Assembly: GCF_000971255.1 (NCBI RefSeq)
Contig: NZ_BBMC01000011.1
Location: 1 to 64,000 of the forward strand
Length of the DNA: 64,000 nt
Direction of reading: 5' to 3'
DNA from: Demequina rhizosphaerae
GTDB taxonomy: Bacteria > Actinomycetota > Actinomycetes > Actinomycetales > Demequinaceae
The translations under genes were made by a program, and so were the position numbers. How positions within the stretch are numbered: position 1 is the first letter of the stretch; each line of letters starts with the position of its first letter. The notes below the pieces were generated by a model. It had not been told where the DNA came from, did no database searches, and saw nothing but the letters and a program-made list of their open reading frames with translations. Shown one piece after another: positions 8,208-17,008 of this stretch.

Positions 8208-9044
8208 ATGACCGCGACCGCCCCGGACGTGCCCGCGCTGCGCGCCGACGCGCGCACCTCCGCGCGCATCGTCGCCGCCGCGCTCGTGTGCGGGGCCGCG
8301 GTGCTGCTTTTCGCGGTCCACGTGCGCCCGTGGGGGTACGTGCCGCTCGTCCTGGGAGTGCTGCTCGGCCTCGCCGTCGACCGCCGGCTGGGCCGCGATC
8401 TCGCGCTCATCGCGCTCGGCCAGGCCATCATCTCGACCATCTCGCTCGAGGCCGACCTCTCCGACGGCGGGATGCTCCGCTTCACCGTGGCGCTCGGCCT
8501 CGCGGTGCTCGTCCCCACGCTGATCTCGCGGCTGGCCTTCCGCGACGGCGCGATCACCTTCCCGATCGGCACCGGGCAGCGGTGGAGCCGCACCCAGTGG
8601 ATCTACCTGGCCGTCGTCGTGGCGGTCGGCTACCTCGTGCTGCCGTTCTACTTCATCGGCTCGGGCGCGTACCTCAACTGGCCGGACCTCGACGGCGGGG
8701 GAGAGATCGCGCGCCTGTTCGTGGGCGTCAACGCGGTCGGCCTGTGGGACGAGCTGTTCTTCATCTGCGTCGTGTTCGCGCTGCTGCGCGTCCACTTCCC
8801 GATGGCGCTCGCCAACGTCCTCCAGGCCGTCGTGTTCGTGAGCTTCCTGTGGGAGCTGGGGTACCGCGAGTGGGGGCCGCTGCTCACCATCCCGTTCGCG
8901 CTCGTGCAGGGCTGGATCTTCGCGCGCACGAAGTCGCTGCCGTACGTGGTCACGGTGCACCTGCTGTTCGACGCGATCGTCTTCGGGGTGCTCGTCCACG
9001 CGCACCATCCCGAACTGTTCGACGTGTTCGTGACGGCGCCGTGA
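8208..9044 (+). CDS. CPBP-like membrane protein with altered active-site motif
   Basis: A 278-aa protein with about eight hydrophobic segments and a CPBP-like C-terminal half. The first motif reads WDELFFICVVF instead of EExxxR, so one Glu and the Arg are missing, while VTVHLLFDAIVF retains the final His. It may be inactive as a protease or act on something different. A CATAGT -10 box (8195-8200) 7 nt before the ATG indicates a leaderless mRNA. The stop overlaps the next gene start (GTGA), so it is co-translated with the kinase. Confidence 0.7.
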   Translation: MTATAPDVPALRADARTSARIVAAALVCGAAVLLFAVHVRPWGYVPLVLGVLLGLAVDRRLGRDLALIALGQAIISTISLEADLSDGGMLRFTVALGLAVLVPTLISRLAFRDGAITFPIGTGQRWSRTQWIYLAVVVAVGYLVLPFYFIGSGAYLNWPDLDGGGEIARLFVGVNAVGLWDELFFICVVFALLRVHFPMALANVLQAVVFVSFLWELGYREWGPLLTIPFALVQGWIFARTKSLPYVVTVHLLFDAIVFGVLVHAHHPELFDVFVTAP

Positions 9045-9649
9045 AGCCGGACCTCGTGGGCCGGGCAGAGGCGCTCGCGGCGGACGGCCGCGCGATCGTC
9101 GGGATCGCGGGCATCCCGGGCGCGGGCAAGTCGACGCTGGCCCGCGAGCTCGCCGCCGGGCTCCTCGCCGCCGGCACCTCGGCCGCCTACCTGCCGATGG
9201 ACGGCTTCCACCTGCCCGCGACGGAGCTCGTGCGGCGCGGCCTCGCCGACCGCAAGGGCGCACCCGACACCTTCGACGTCGACGCCTTCGTCGCGCTGCT
9301 GAGGCGCGTCCGTGGCGCCCGGGAGGACGTTCCCGCGCCCGACTACGACCGCGACCTCCACGACGTCGTGCCCGGCCGCCTCGTCGTCCCGGCGGGTGCC
9401 CGCATCGTCGTGACGGAGGGGAACTACCTCGGGCTCGGCGGCGCGTGGGAGGCGGTCCGTCCCGCGCTCGACGCGCTGTGGTTCCTCGACGTCCCGTGGG
9501 ACGTCGCGCGCGAGCGGCTGATCGAGCGCCGCGTCGCGACCGGCCGGCGGAGGGACGATGCGGTGGCGTGGGTCGACGCGGTGGACGCGGCCAACGCGCG
9601 CCTCGTCGAGAGCACGCGGGGGAGCGCGGACCTGGTCATCCCCGGCTGA
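9041..9649 (+). CDS. P-loop nucleoside/sugar kinase-like protein
   Basis: A 202-aa kinase with Walker A GIPGAGKST (residues about 26-34) and a YLPMDGFHLP segment like that of uridine kinase, pantothenate kinase and YggC/FrcK-type proteins. TEGNYLGL is a further hallmark of this subgroup. The phosphorylated substrate cannot be told from sequence. The GTG start overlaps the upstream TGA. It carries one copy of the dispersed 12-mer (9552-9563) inside the coding region. Confidence 0.75.
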   Translation: MKPDLVGRAEALAADGRAIVGIAGIPGAGKSTLARELAAGLLAAGTSAAYLPMDGFHLPATELVRRGLADRKGAPDTFDVDAFVALLRRVRGAREDVPAPDYDRDLHDVVPGRLVVPAGARIVVTEGNYLGLGGAWEAVRPALDALWFLDVPWDVARERLIERRVATGRRRDDAVAWVDAVDAANARLVESTRGSADLVIPG

Positions 9650-9685
9650 CCGCCGGCCCTGCCGACATCCCCCGACCCACCTGAC

Positions 9686-9774
9686 GCAACCGGCGTACCG
9701 GGCAGCCCCCGGCCGCATGTGCCTGGTGCGGAGGCGCGAGGGGTGATCCGCACGCCGGTTGCTGCGGGGGCTGC
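9686..9774. repeat. Interleaved inverted repeats between convergent genes
   Basis: Two perfect stems occur in crossed order. Arm A 9686-9696 pairs with A' 9752-9762 (11 bp). Arm B 9702-9711 pairs with B' 9765-9774 (10 bp). A third stem, 9726-9732 with 9747-9753, lies inside. The A-B-A'-B' order is that of a pseudoknot. It may simply act as a bidirectional terminator for the genes ending at 9649 and 9777. Confidence 0.6.
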
Positions 9775-9776
9775 GG

Positions 9777-10649
9777 TCAGCCGAGCCAGGCTCGCGTGCC
9801 GAAGGACCCCAGCGACTCGGCGACCACGGAGGCCGCGAACGCGATGTCCTCGGGGAGCCGCTCGTCGTCCCGGCCCAGGGACGCGATGCGCCACGTGAGC
9901 GCCCCGTGGAAGAAGTCGCCCGCGCCGAGCGTGTCCACCACGGACGCGACCGGCGGCACCGGGACGGTGCCCGACCCGGCGGGGGAGCGGTAGCGCACCG
10001 GCTCGGCGCCGCGCGTGATGACCGCGGTCTCCGCGCCCAGCCCGGCGAGGCGGTCGAACACCGCGTCGGGCGCTCCGCCGGTGCCGGGCGGCGTGTAGTC
10101 GTCGGACACGACCGCGATGTCGCACGTCTGGACCATGAGGTCGGTGTGGGGCTTGTGGCTGCCGGCGTCGAGGATGACCGGGATGCCGGCGTCGCGGGCG
10201 CGCGCGGCGAGCGGGAGGGAGATCTCGGGGAAGTAGCCGTCCATCAGCACCGCGCCGATCCCGCCGAGCGGCGCCTCCACGTCGGGCGCGAGCCCGCCGG
10301 CGGTCGCCACCCCCGAGGGCGACACCACGGCGCGGTCCCCGGTCGCGACGGTCACCATGATCGACGCGGTCACGGGCGGGCCGTCGTACTGCGCCGCCTC
10401 GATCACGGCGACGCCGCAGCGGGACAGGTCGTCCGCGATCAGCGCGGTGAGGTCGTGCGCGGGAAGCGCGGTCACCAACGTCGGTGCGCCGCCGCATCGT
10501 GCGAAGGCGACGGCGGCGTTCGTCGCGGGGCCGCCCGCGCACACCGAGAACTCGAGCGCGGCGACCTTCTCGTTGGACGAGGGCAGGCGCTCGACCAGCT
10601 GGACGATGTCGAGCGTCGAGAGCCCGGCGAACAGAGCGGCGGCGGTCAC
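9777..10649 (-). CDS. PfkB-family carbohydrate kinase
   Basis: A 290-aa ribokinase/PfkB-fold sugar kinase. The N-terminal GGPATNAAVAFARCGG motif (residues about 39-54) and the C-terminal anion-hole motif VDTLGAGDFFHGAL with the catalytic Asp near residue 240 are both intact. Substrate is not predictable. The GTG at 10649 gives the family-typical start VTAAALFAGL. It is convergent with the P-loop kinase and divergent from murA. Confidence 0.85.
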   Translation of the reverse strand: MTAAALFAGLSTLDIVQLVERLPSSNEKVAALEFSVCAGGPATNAAVAFARCGGAPTLVTALPAHDLTALIADDLSRCGVAVIEAAQYDGPPVTASIMVTVATGDRAVVSPSGVATAGGLAPDVEAPLGGIGAVLMDGYFPEISLPLAARARDAGIPVILDAGSHKPHTDLMVQTCDIAVVSDDYTPPGTGGAPDAVFDRLAGLGAETAVITRGAEPVRYRSPAGSGTVPVPPVASVVDTLGAGDFFHGALTWRIASLGRDDERLPEDIAFAASVVAESLGSFGTRAWLG

Positions 10650-10713
10650 GCCGTCAGCGTAGCGAGGCCGTCGAATGCGGGCGAGACGGCGCCGATGGGG
10701 GAAGATGGTCGGC

Positions 10714-12024
10714 ATGACCGACTCCATCCGGGTGACCGGCGGCCGCCCCCTCACGGGCGAGATCACCGTCCGCGGCGCCAAGAACTTCGTCTCCAAGGCG
10801 ATGGTCGCGGCGCTGCTGGGCTCCACCCCGTCGACCCTGCGCAACGTTCCCGACATCCGCGACGTGTCCGTGGTGTCCTCCCTGCTCCGCCTCCACGGCA
10901 CGGACGTGGACTACGACGTCGAGTCCGGCGTCCTCACGATGGACACCTCGGAGCTCGTGCGCGCCGACGCGGCGCAGATCGCCGCGCACGCCGGCTCGTC
11001 GCGCATCCCGATCCTGCTGTGCGGCCCGCTGCTGCACCGCCTGGGCGAGGCCGTCATCCCCGACCTCGGCGGCTGCCGCATCGGCGACCGCCCCATCGAC
11101 TTCCACCTCGAGATCCTCCAGAAGTTCGGGGCCGAGGTCGAGCAGATGGAGGACGGCCTCTATCTCACCGCGCCGAACGGCCTCAAGGGCATCAAGCACA
11201 AGCTGTCGTACCCCTCGGTGGGCGCGACCGAGCAGCTGCTGCTCACCGCCGTCATGGCCGAGGGCATCACGCACCTCGAGGGCGCCGCCGTCGAGCCGGA
11301 GATCAAGGACCTCATCGACACGCTCCAGAAGATGGGCGCGATCATCTCGGTGTCGACCGACCGCTCGATCACCATCGAGGGCGTCGACCGCCTCCACGGC
11401 TACGACCACGTCGCGCTCACCGACCGCATCGAGGTCGGCTCGTGGGCGTCCGCCGCGCTCGCGACCAAGGGCGACATCTTCGTCCACGGCGCGCAGCAGC
11501 GCACGATGGGCATGTTCCTCAACGTCTTCCGCAAGGTCGGCGGCGAGTTCGAGGTGGTCCGCGACGGCATCCGCTTCTACCACCCGGGCGGCGACCTGCG
11601 CTCGATCGCGCTCCAGACCGACGTGCACCCCGGCTTCATGACCGACTGGCAGCAGCCGCTCGTCGTCGCGCTCACCCAGGCCAAGGGCCTGAGCATCGTC
11701 CACGAGACCGTGTACGAGAACCGCTTCGGCTTCACCGATGCGCTCAACCAGATGGGCGCCCAGGTGCAGCTCTTCCGCGAGTGCCTCGGCGACGTCGCGT
11801 GCCGCTTCGGCGCGCGCAACTTCAAGCATTCCGCGGTGATCTCCGGCCCGACGCCGCTCCAGGCGGCGGAGATCGAGGTCCCGGACCTGCGCGGCGGCTT
11901 CTCCCACCTCATCGCGGCCCTGACCGCCGACGGCACCTCGACGGTGCACGGCATCGGGATCATCGACCGCGGGTACGAGAACTTCCGCGCGAAGCTCGCC
12001 GCACTCGGGGCCGAGGTCGAGTAG
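10714..12024 (+). CDS. murA: UDP-N-acetylglucosamine 1-carboxyvinyltransferase
   Basis: MurA transfers enolpyruvate to UDP-GlcNAc, the first committed step of peptidoglycan synthesis. The 436-aa product has two EPSP-synthase-like lobes. The active-site loop LGGCRIGDRPID near residues 120-131 keeps the catalytic Cys that fosfomycin attacks, rather than the Asp of mycobacteria. An in-frame ATG lies at 10705, but a GGGGGAAG ribosome site 10 nt upstream favours 10714. It heads a compact run with plsC, gpsA and ddl. Confidence 0.95.
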   Translation: MTDSIRVTGGRPLTGEITVRGAKNFVSKAMVAALLGSTPSTLRNVPDIRDVSVVSSLLRLHGTDVDYDVESGVLTMDTSELVRADAAQIAAHAGSSRIPILLCGPLLHRLGEAVIPDLGGCRIGDRPIDFHLEILQKFGAEVEQMEDGLYLTAPNGLKGIKHKLSYPSVGATEQLLLTAVMAEGITHLEGAAVEPEIKDLIDTLQKMGAIISVSTDRSITIEGVDRLHGYDHVALTDRIEVGSWASAALATKGDIFVHGAQQRTMGMFLNVFRKVGGEFEVVRDGIRFYHPGGDLRSIALQTDVHPGFMTDWQQPLVVALTQAKGLSIVHETVYENRFGFTDALNQMGAQVQLFRECLGDVACRFGARNFKHSAVISGPTPLQAAEIEVPDLRGGFSHLIAALTADGTSTVHGIGIIDRGYENFRAKLAALGAEVE

Positions 12025-12027
12025 GCC

Positions 12028-12753
12028 GTGCCCACCCCCGCCTCGCGCTTCTACCGCAACGCCGCGCGTCCCCTGCAGGCGCTCATGACGTCGGCCACCA
12101 AGAAGGACTGGCACGGCGCCGAGCACCTGCCGATGGACACCGGCTTCATCGCGGTCTCCAACCACGTCTCGTACGCGGACCCGCTCACGCTCGCGCACTT
12201 CCTCTACAACAACGGCCACCCGCCGCGGATCCTCGCGAAGGAGAGCCTGTTCCGGGCGCCCTTCATCGGGTGGCTGCTGCGCGGCTTCGACCAGATCCCC
12301 GTGCACCGCGGCACGTCCCGCGCGGCCGAGGCGGTCGACGCGGCCGTCGACGTCCTCGAGCGCGGCGACATGATCGCGATGTTCCCCGAGGGCACCCTCA
12401 CGCGCGACCCCGACCTGTGGCCGATGGTCGGCCGCACGGGCGTGGCCCGCATGGCCCTCTCGACCGGCGTGCCGGTCATCCCCGTCGCCCAGTGGGGCGC
12501 GCATCGTCTCCTGCCGCGCTACGGCAAGATGATCCATCCCATCCCGCGCAAGAAGATCACGGTGGTCGCCGGGCCGGCGATCGACCTGGACGACCTGCGC
12601 GGCGGAGACCTCGACACCGCCACCCTGCGCGACGCCACGGACCGCATCATGGCTACGCTGACGACCATGGTCGCCGACATCCGCGGGGAGACGCCGCCGG
12701 AGCAGCCGTACGACATGCGCAAGAAGGGCGACGGCGGGAGGCCCGCCCGATGA
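12028..12753 (+). CDS. plsC: 1-acyl-sn-glycerol-3-phosphate acyltransferase
   Basis: A 241-aa PlsC-family acyltransferase that adds the second acyl chain to lysophosphatidate. The catalytic NHVSYAD motif (HxxxxD, residues about 45-51) and the FPEGTLT substrate motif (residues about 119-125) are intact. GTG start 3 nt after murA. Its TGA overlaps the gpsA ATG by 4 nt, so phospholipid and glycerol-phosphate synthesis are translationally linked. Confidence 0.92.
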   Translation: MPTPASRFYRNAARPLQALMTSATKKDWHGAEHLPMDTGFIAVSNHVSYADPLTLAHFLYNNGHPPRILAKESLFRAPFIGWLLRGFDQIPVHRGTSRAAEAVDAAVDVLERGDMIAMFPEGTLTRDPDLWPMVGRTGVARMALSTGVPVIPVAQWGAHRLLPRYGKMIHPIPRKKITVVAGPAIDLDDLRGGDLDTATLRDATDRIMATLTTMVADIRGETPPEQPYDMRKKGDGGRPAR

Positions 12754-13751
12754 CCCGCGCCGCGGTCCTCGGCGCCGGCGCGTGGGGCACCACGTACGCC
12801 GCCGTCATGGCCGACGCGGGCACCGATGTCACCCTCTGGGGCAGGGACGATGCGGTGGTCCGGTCCATCCGCGACGACCGCCGGCACGAGGGCGCCATCC
12901 CCGGCGTCGAGCTGCCGGCCGGCATCCGCGCGACCACCGACATCGAGGAGGCGCTCGCGGGCGCCGACGTCGTCGCCGTCGCGGTCCCGGCCCAGCACGC
13001 GCGCCAGATCATCGCGCCGTTCGCGGACCTCGTGCCGTCCGGCGCGGTCGCGGTGTCGCTCATGAAGGGCATCGAGCTCGGCACGCACGCGCGCATGTCC
13101 GAGGTGCTCGCGGAGGTCTGGGACCTGCCCGACGAGCGCGTCGCCGCGGTGTCCGGCCCGAACCTCGCCAAGGAGATCGCGCAGCGTCAGCCGACCGCGA
13201 CCGTCGTCGCGTCCGCCGACGCCGAGGCGGCGGAACTGGTCGCCGCCGCCACCGCATCGTCCTACTTCCGTCCCTACACCAACGACGACGTCGTCGGCGT
13301 CGAGCTGTGCGGCGCCTACAAGAACGTCATCGCCGTGGGCGTGGGCATCACCGACGGCCTGGGCTTCGGCAACAACACCACGGCGACCGTCATCACGCGC
13401 GGCCTCGCGGAGATCACGCGGCTCGGGCTCGCGCTCGGTTCGCGTCCCGAGACCTTCTCCGGGCTCGCGGGCATGGGCGACCTCATCGCGACCTGCGCGT
13501 CGCCGCTCTCGCGCAACCACACGCTGGGCTCGCACCTGGGCCAGGGCCGGACGCTCGACGAGGCGATCGCGCTCACGCGCGGCACCGCCGAGGGCGTGAA
13601 GACCGCGACCGCGGTGCAGGAGCTCGCGCGCGGCGCGGGCGTCGACGTGCCCATCTGCGACGGCGTCGTCACGATGCTCGCGGGCGAGGCCCCGGTCGAG
13701 TCGGTCATCGGCGCGCTGCTGTCCCGTCCGCGCAAGTCGGAGGTCGACTGA
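12750..13751 (+). CDS. gpsA: Glycerol-3-phosphate dehydrogenase [NAD(P)+]
   Basis: A 333-aa enzyme reducing dihydroxyacetone phosphate to sn-glycerol 3-phosphate for phospholipids. The N-terminal dinucleotide fold begins VLGAGAWGTT (residues 6-15). The catalytic Lys lies in CGAYKNVIAVGVG near residue 192, and GNNTTATVITRGLAE is the conserved C-terminal domain block. It overlaps plsC upstream (ATGA) and ddl downstream (TGATG). Two copies of the dispersed motif, one in each orientation, lie in the coding region. Confidence 0.96.
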   Translation: MTRAAVLGAGAWGTTYAAVMADAGTDVTLWGRDDAVVRSIRDDRRHEGAIPGVELPAGIRATTDIEEALAGADVVAVAVPAQHARQIIAPFADLVPSGAVAVSLMKGIELGTHARMSEVLAEVWDLPDERVAAVSGPNLAKEIAQRQPTATVVASADAEAAELVAAATASSYFRPYTNDDVVGVELCGAYKNVIAVGVGITDGLGFGNNTTATVITRGLAEITRLGLALGSRPETFSGLAGMGDLIATCASPLSRNHTLGSHLGQGRTLDEAIALTRGTAEGVKTATAVQELARGAGVDVPICDGVVTMLAGEAPVESVIGALLSRPRKSEVD

Positions 13752-14839
13752 TGGGGAGGCCCACCGTCGCGGTCGTGTTCGGCGGCCGCTCCACCGAGCA
13801 CGGCGTCTCGTGCGTGACCGCGGGCGGCGTGCTCGGCGCGATCGACCGTGACCGCTGGGACGTCGTCGCGATCGGCATCACCCGCGAGGGCCGCTGGACC
13901 CTCGCGTCGTCCGAGCCGGGCGACTGGGCGATCGCCTCCGGCGAGATGCCCACCGTGCCGGCCTCCGACGAGGTCGTGCTGCCGCCCTTCGAGGCCGGCT
14001 CGCGCCTGTGGCGCGTTGCGGGACCCGACGGGCTGCGGGATCTCGGCGAGATCGACGTGGTGTTCCCCCTGCTCCACGGCCCGTTCGGCGAGGACGGCAC
14101 GATCCAGGGCGCGCTCGAGCTGGTCGACGTGCGCTACGTCGGATCCGGCGTGCTCGCGTCCGCGGCGGGCATGGACAAGCAGTTCATGAAGACCGCGTTC
14201 CGCAACGCGGGCCTGCCGGTCGCGCGCGACGTGACCATCACCGCGCATCGCGGACTCGAGGAGCAGCGGCTCGAGGTCGAGGCGCTCGGCCTTCCCGTCT
14301 TCGTCAAGCCCGCGCGCGCGGGCTCGTCCATGGGCATCTCGAAGGTGTCCGACTGGGCCGCGCTCGACGCGGCCGTCGCCGACGCGCAGAAGCACGACCC
14401 CAAGGTGCTGATCGAGGCGGCCGTCGTGGGCCGCGAGGTCGAGACGGCGGTCCTCGCGACCGCGGGCGGGCTGCTCACGTCGCCGGCAGGGGAGATCATC
14501 ACCGGCGGCGACCACGACTTCTACGACTTCGACGCCAAGTACCTCGACGAGGCCGCGGTGACGCTGCTGTGCCCGACCTCGCTCGAGGGCGCCGTCGCTG
14601 CGACCGTCGCCGACTACGCCAAGCGCGCCTTCCTCGCGATCGGTGCCGAATCGCTCGCACGGGTCGACGTGTTCGTCACTGACTCTGGCGACGTCGTGGT
14701 CAACGAGATCAACACGATGCCGGGCTTCACGCCCACGTCGATGTACCCGCGCATGGCCGCGGCCGCCGGGATCTCGTACGGCGAGCTGGTCGAGACGCTG
14801 CTCACGGTCGCGCTCGAGCGTCCCGTCGGCCTGCGCTGA
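13751..14839 (+). CDS. ddl: D-alanine--D-alanine ligase
   Basis: A 362-aa ATP-grasp enzyme that makes D-Ala-D-Ala for peptidoglycan. Recognised blocks are GGRSTEHGVSC (residues 11-21), LLHGPFGEDGTIQG (residues about 108-121), and the metal-binding NEINTMPGFTPTSMYP near residues 318-333. Length is normal. It starts with ATG overlapping the gpsA stop by 1 nt and ends the murA-plsC-gpsA-ddl unit. Confidence 0.96.
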   Translation: MGRPTVAVVFGGRSTEHGVSCVTAGGVLGAIDRDRWDVVAIGITREGRWTLASSEPGDWAIASGEMPTVPASDEVVLPPFEAGSRLWRVAGPDGLRDLGEIDVVFPLLHGPFGEDGTIQGALELVDVRYVGSGVLASAAGMDKQFMKTAFRNAGLPVARDVTITAHRGLEEQRLEVEALGLPVFVKPARAGSSMGISKVSDWAALDAAVADAQKHDPKVLIEAAVVGREVETAVLATAGGLLTSPAGEIITGGDHDFYDFDAKYLDEAAVTLLCPTSLEGAVAATVADYAKRAFLAIGAESLARVDVFVTDSGDVVVNEINTMPGFTPTSMYPRMAAAAGISYGELVETLLTVALERPVGLR

Positions 14840-14865
14840 CCCCTCCGCGCCCCTGACACTCCGAA

Positions 14866-14950
14866 CGGAATCGACCGCGACACGCCGGTCTGGACACGTT
14901 CACACCGCTCGAGGTGCGGCGTGTCGCCGCGAGATCCGTGGCTGCTGTCA
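14866..14950. repeat. Intergenic inverted repeat, family copy 1
   Basis: Arms 14866-14887 and 14917-14940 are imperfect inverted repeats with a perfect 10-bp core (CGACACGCCG at 14878-14887 with 14917-14926). The right arm plus its flank is nearly the same as segments at 46249-46282 and 57758-57795. The structure lies between ddl and a convergent lipoprotein gene and could act as a terminator or a REP-like element. Confidence 0.55.
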
Positions 14951-14964
14951 GGGGGTTGGGGGCT

Positions 14965-15426
14965 TCAGCGGCACTCGAGGCCGTTGGACGGCGCCTTCGC
15001 GACCGCGCGCGACACCTCCGCGAGGAGATCGCCCACCGCGTCCTGCGCGCGCACCTTCGGCACGACCAGCTCGACCGCGGGGGAGCGGCCGAACGACACC
15101 GTCCGCCACGCGTCGCCGTCGTCGAGGATGAGCCAGTCGACGGTGGTGCCGCCGGACTCGACCGACAGGCACTCGTCCGTGGTGGGGCCCGGCGGCTCGA
15201 CGCCGCAGCGCATGACGAACGGGTACTCGTCGCCCCACGCGGCCGTGGCCTGCGACGTCGTCTCGCGGTAGTCGAGCCCGCCCAGCACGTCCGGGACCGC
15301 GAGCATCACGCGCGCGCAGTCGGGGTCCGCCGCGTAGGGCGCCGCGTCGACGGGGTACTGGCTCGCGCAGCCGGCCAGCGGTGCCGCGAGCACGGCGAGC
15401 GCGAGCAGCGGCAGCGGGCGGGGCAT
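14965..15426 (-). CDS. DUF3515 family lipoprotein
   Basis: A 153-aa secreted protein with a signal peptide and lipobox LAGC (Cys at residue 20), followed by a DUF3515-type domain with conserved VDWLILDDGDAWRTVSFGR. Function is unknown. In actinobacteria it lies with great regularity between ddl and thiL, as it does here apart from an inserted accessory block. That placement is the main support for the call. Confidence 0.8.
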   Translation of the reverse strand: MPRPLPLLALAVLAAPLAGCASQYPVDAAPYAADPDCARVMLAVPDVLGGLDYRETTSQATAAWGDEYPFVMRCGVEPPGPTTDECLSVESGGTTVDWLILDDGDAWRTVSFGRSPAVELVVPKVRAQDAVGDLLAEVSRAVAKAPSNGLECR

Positions 15427-15525
15427 GCACCCAGCCTACGGGCGCCTCGCCCGGCTCCCGACCGCGTGTCCGCACCGTCTCGGCGGCCCTGCTGGGGTGT
15501 CCGCGCCGCGGTGTAGCGTTGCCCG

Positions 15526-16881
15526 GTGACCGCGCTCGCCCAGCTCCCGCACCGGCGCGCGTTCTCCCTCGCGTGGCCCGCGATCGTGGGCAACGTCACC
15601 GTCCCGCTCGTGGGGCTGGTCGACACCGCGATGCTCGGCCACTTCTCCGACGCCACCAACATCGGCGCCGTCGCGCTCGGCGCCACCGTGCTGAGCGCGA
15701 TCATGTGGCTCACGGGCTTCCTGCGCACCGGCACCACGTCGCTCGTGGGCCGGGCGCTCGGCGCCGGGAGGGACGATGCGGCGGTCGCCCACGCGCAGCG
15801 CGCGGCGATGGTGGCGGTCGCGATCGGCGGGGGAGCGCTGCTCCTGCAGTGGGTCGCGATCCCCGGGATCATGGCGATCCTCGCGCCGGCGGGCGAGGTG
15901 CGCGACCTCGCGATCCAGTACGCGTGGATCCGCATGGCCTCGGTGCCCGCGGCGCTGCTCACGATGGTGATCTCGGGCTGGTTCGTCGGCGCGGGGGACA
16001 CGCGCCGGCCCCTGGCGATCGTGGCCACCGTCAACGTCGTCAACCTCGGGCTCGACGTGGCCTTCGTGGGCGGGCTCGGCTGGGGCGCGGCGGGTGCCGC
16101 CTCGGCGACCGCGATCGCCGAGTGGCTCGGGCTCGCGCTCGCCCTCGCGCTGTGGTGGCGCGCCGCATCGTCCCCGGTCCGCGCCGCGGTGCGGCGGTGG
16201 CGGGGGCGCGGGCTGCGCTCCGGGTGGCGGCGCCTCGCCGCGATGAACACGGACCTCTTCGTGCGCACCGCGATCCTGTACGCGGTGCTGACGTTCGTCA
16301 CCGCGTACGGCGCGCGCCTCGGTCCCGAGATCCTGGCCGCGAACGCGATCCTCATGCAGCTGATGCTGCTCGCGAGCTACGGGCAGGACGGCTACGCGCA
16401 CGCCGCCGAGGCGATGGTCTCGCGCGAGATCGGCCGTCGCGACGTGCCCGCGTTCCATCGGGCGGTCGCGGCCTCGGCGCTGCCGGCCGTCGCGATCGGC
16501 GCGGTGTTCAGCCTGCTGTACCTCGTCGCGTCGGGGCCGTTCATCGCCGTGCTCACCTCGCTGCCGGAGGTCACCGAGGCCGCGGACGAGTACATCGGGT
16601 GGGTCGTGTGGCTGCCGCTGGCCTCGTCCCTCGCGTACCTCTTCGACGGCGTGTTCCTCGGCTCGGGGCGCACACGCGCGATGGCGGTGACCATGGCGGA
16701 GTCGGCGCTGCTGGTGTTCGTGCCCGCGCTGCTGATCGGGCTGGAGTGGATCGGCGACGCCCCGAACCACGACCTCTGGCGCGCGTTCCTCCTGTTCAAC
16801 GTCGCCCGCGGCGTCTTCCTCGGCATCGCGTACGTGCGTCTCACCCGCCGCGGAGCGTGGCTCGAGGGCGCCCACGCCTGA
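15526..16881 (+). CDS. MATE-family efflux transporter (DinF-like)
   Basis: A 451-aa, 12-helix antiporter. The start RRAFSLAWPAIVGNVTVPLVG and VDTAMLGHFS (residues about 27-36) match the DinF branch of MATE exporters. Such proteins export cationic or toxic compounds using a sodium or proton gradient; the substrate is unknown. GTG start with a TAGCGT box (15514-15519) 6 nt upstream, so probably leaderless. Two copies of the dispersed 12-mer lie in the gene, in opposite orientations. Confidence 0.88.
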   Translation: MTALAQLPHRRAFSLAWPAIVGNVTVPLVGLVDTAMLGHFSDATNIGAVALGATVLSAIMWLTGFLRTGTTSLVGRALGAGRDDAAVAHAQRAAMVAVAIGGGALLLQWVAIPGIMAILAPAGEVRDLAIQYAWIRMASVPAALLTMVISGWFVGAGDTRRPLAIVATVNVVNLGLDVAFVGGLGWGAAGAASATAIAEWLGLALALALWWRAASSPVRAAVRRWRGRGLRSGWRRLAAMNTDLFVRTAILYAVLTFVTAYGARLGPEILAANAILMQLMLLASYGQDGYAHAAEAMVSREIGRRDVPAFHRAVAASALPAVAIGAVFSLLYLVASGPFIAVLTSLPEVTEAADEYIGWVVWLPLASSLAYLFDGVFLGSGRTRAMAVTMAESALLVFVPALLIGLEWIGDAPNHDLWRAFLLFNVARGVFLGIAYVRLTRRGAWLEGAHA

Positions 16882-16932
16882 GCCCGCGCGGCGCCCCGAG
16901 GCCTGGGGCACCGGAAGTGGGGCCGTGCGACA

Positions 16933-16996
16933 TGTCAAACACTCTTGACATCATGTCAAGCGCGGCTTACCTTCGAGATGTCAAGAACCTTTGACA
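16933..16996. promoter_or_regulatory. Promoter with two TGTCAA-N6-TTGACA operators
   Basis: A TTGACA -35 (16945-16950), 17-bp spacer and TACCTT -10 (16968-16973) form a strong promoter. Perfect inverted repeats TGTCAA-N6-TTGACA lie at 16933-16950 (covering the -35) and 16979-16996 (at the start site), with an extra half-site at 16954-16959. This is a textbook autorepression layout for the XRE regulator two genes below. Confidence 0.75.
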
Positions 16997-17008
16997 TCGG
17001 GGGATGCC

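Noticed and set aside
9759-13751. A 1330-codon open frame across murA, plsC and gpsA
   Set aside because: Only its 3' part (gpsA, from 12750) is real. The rest is a low-complexity Arg/His/Gly translation of the out-of-frame murA and plsC genes, a normal artefact at this GC content.
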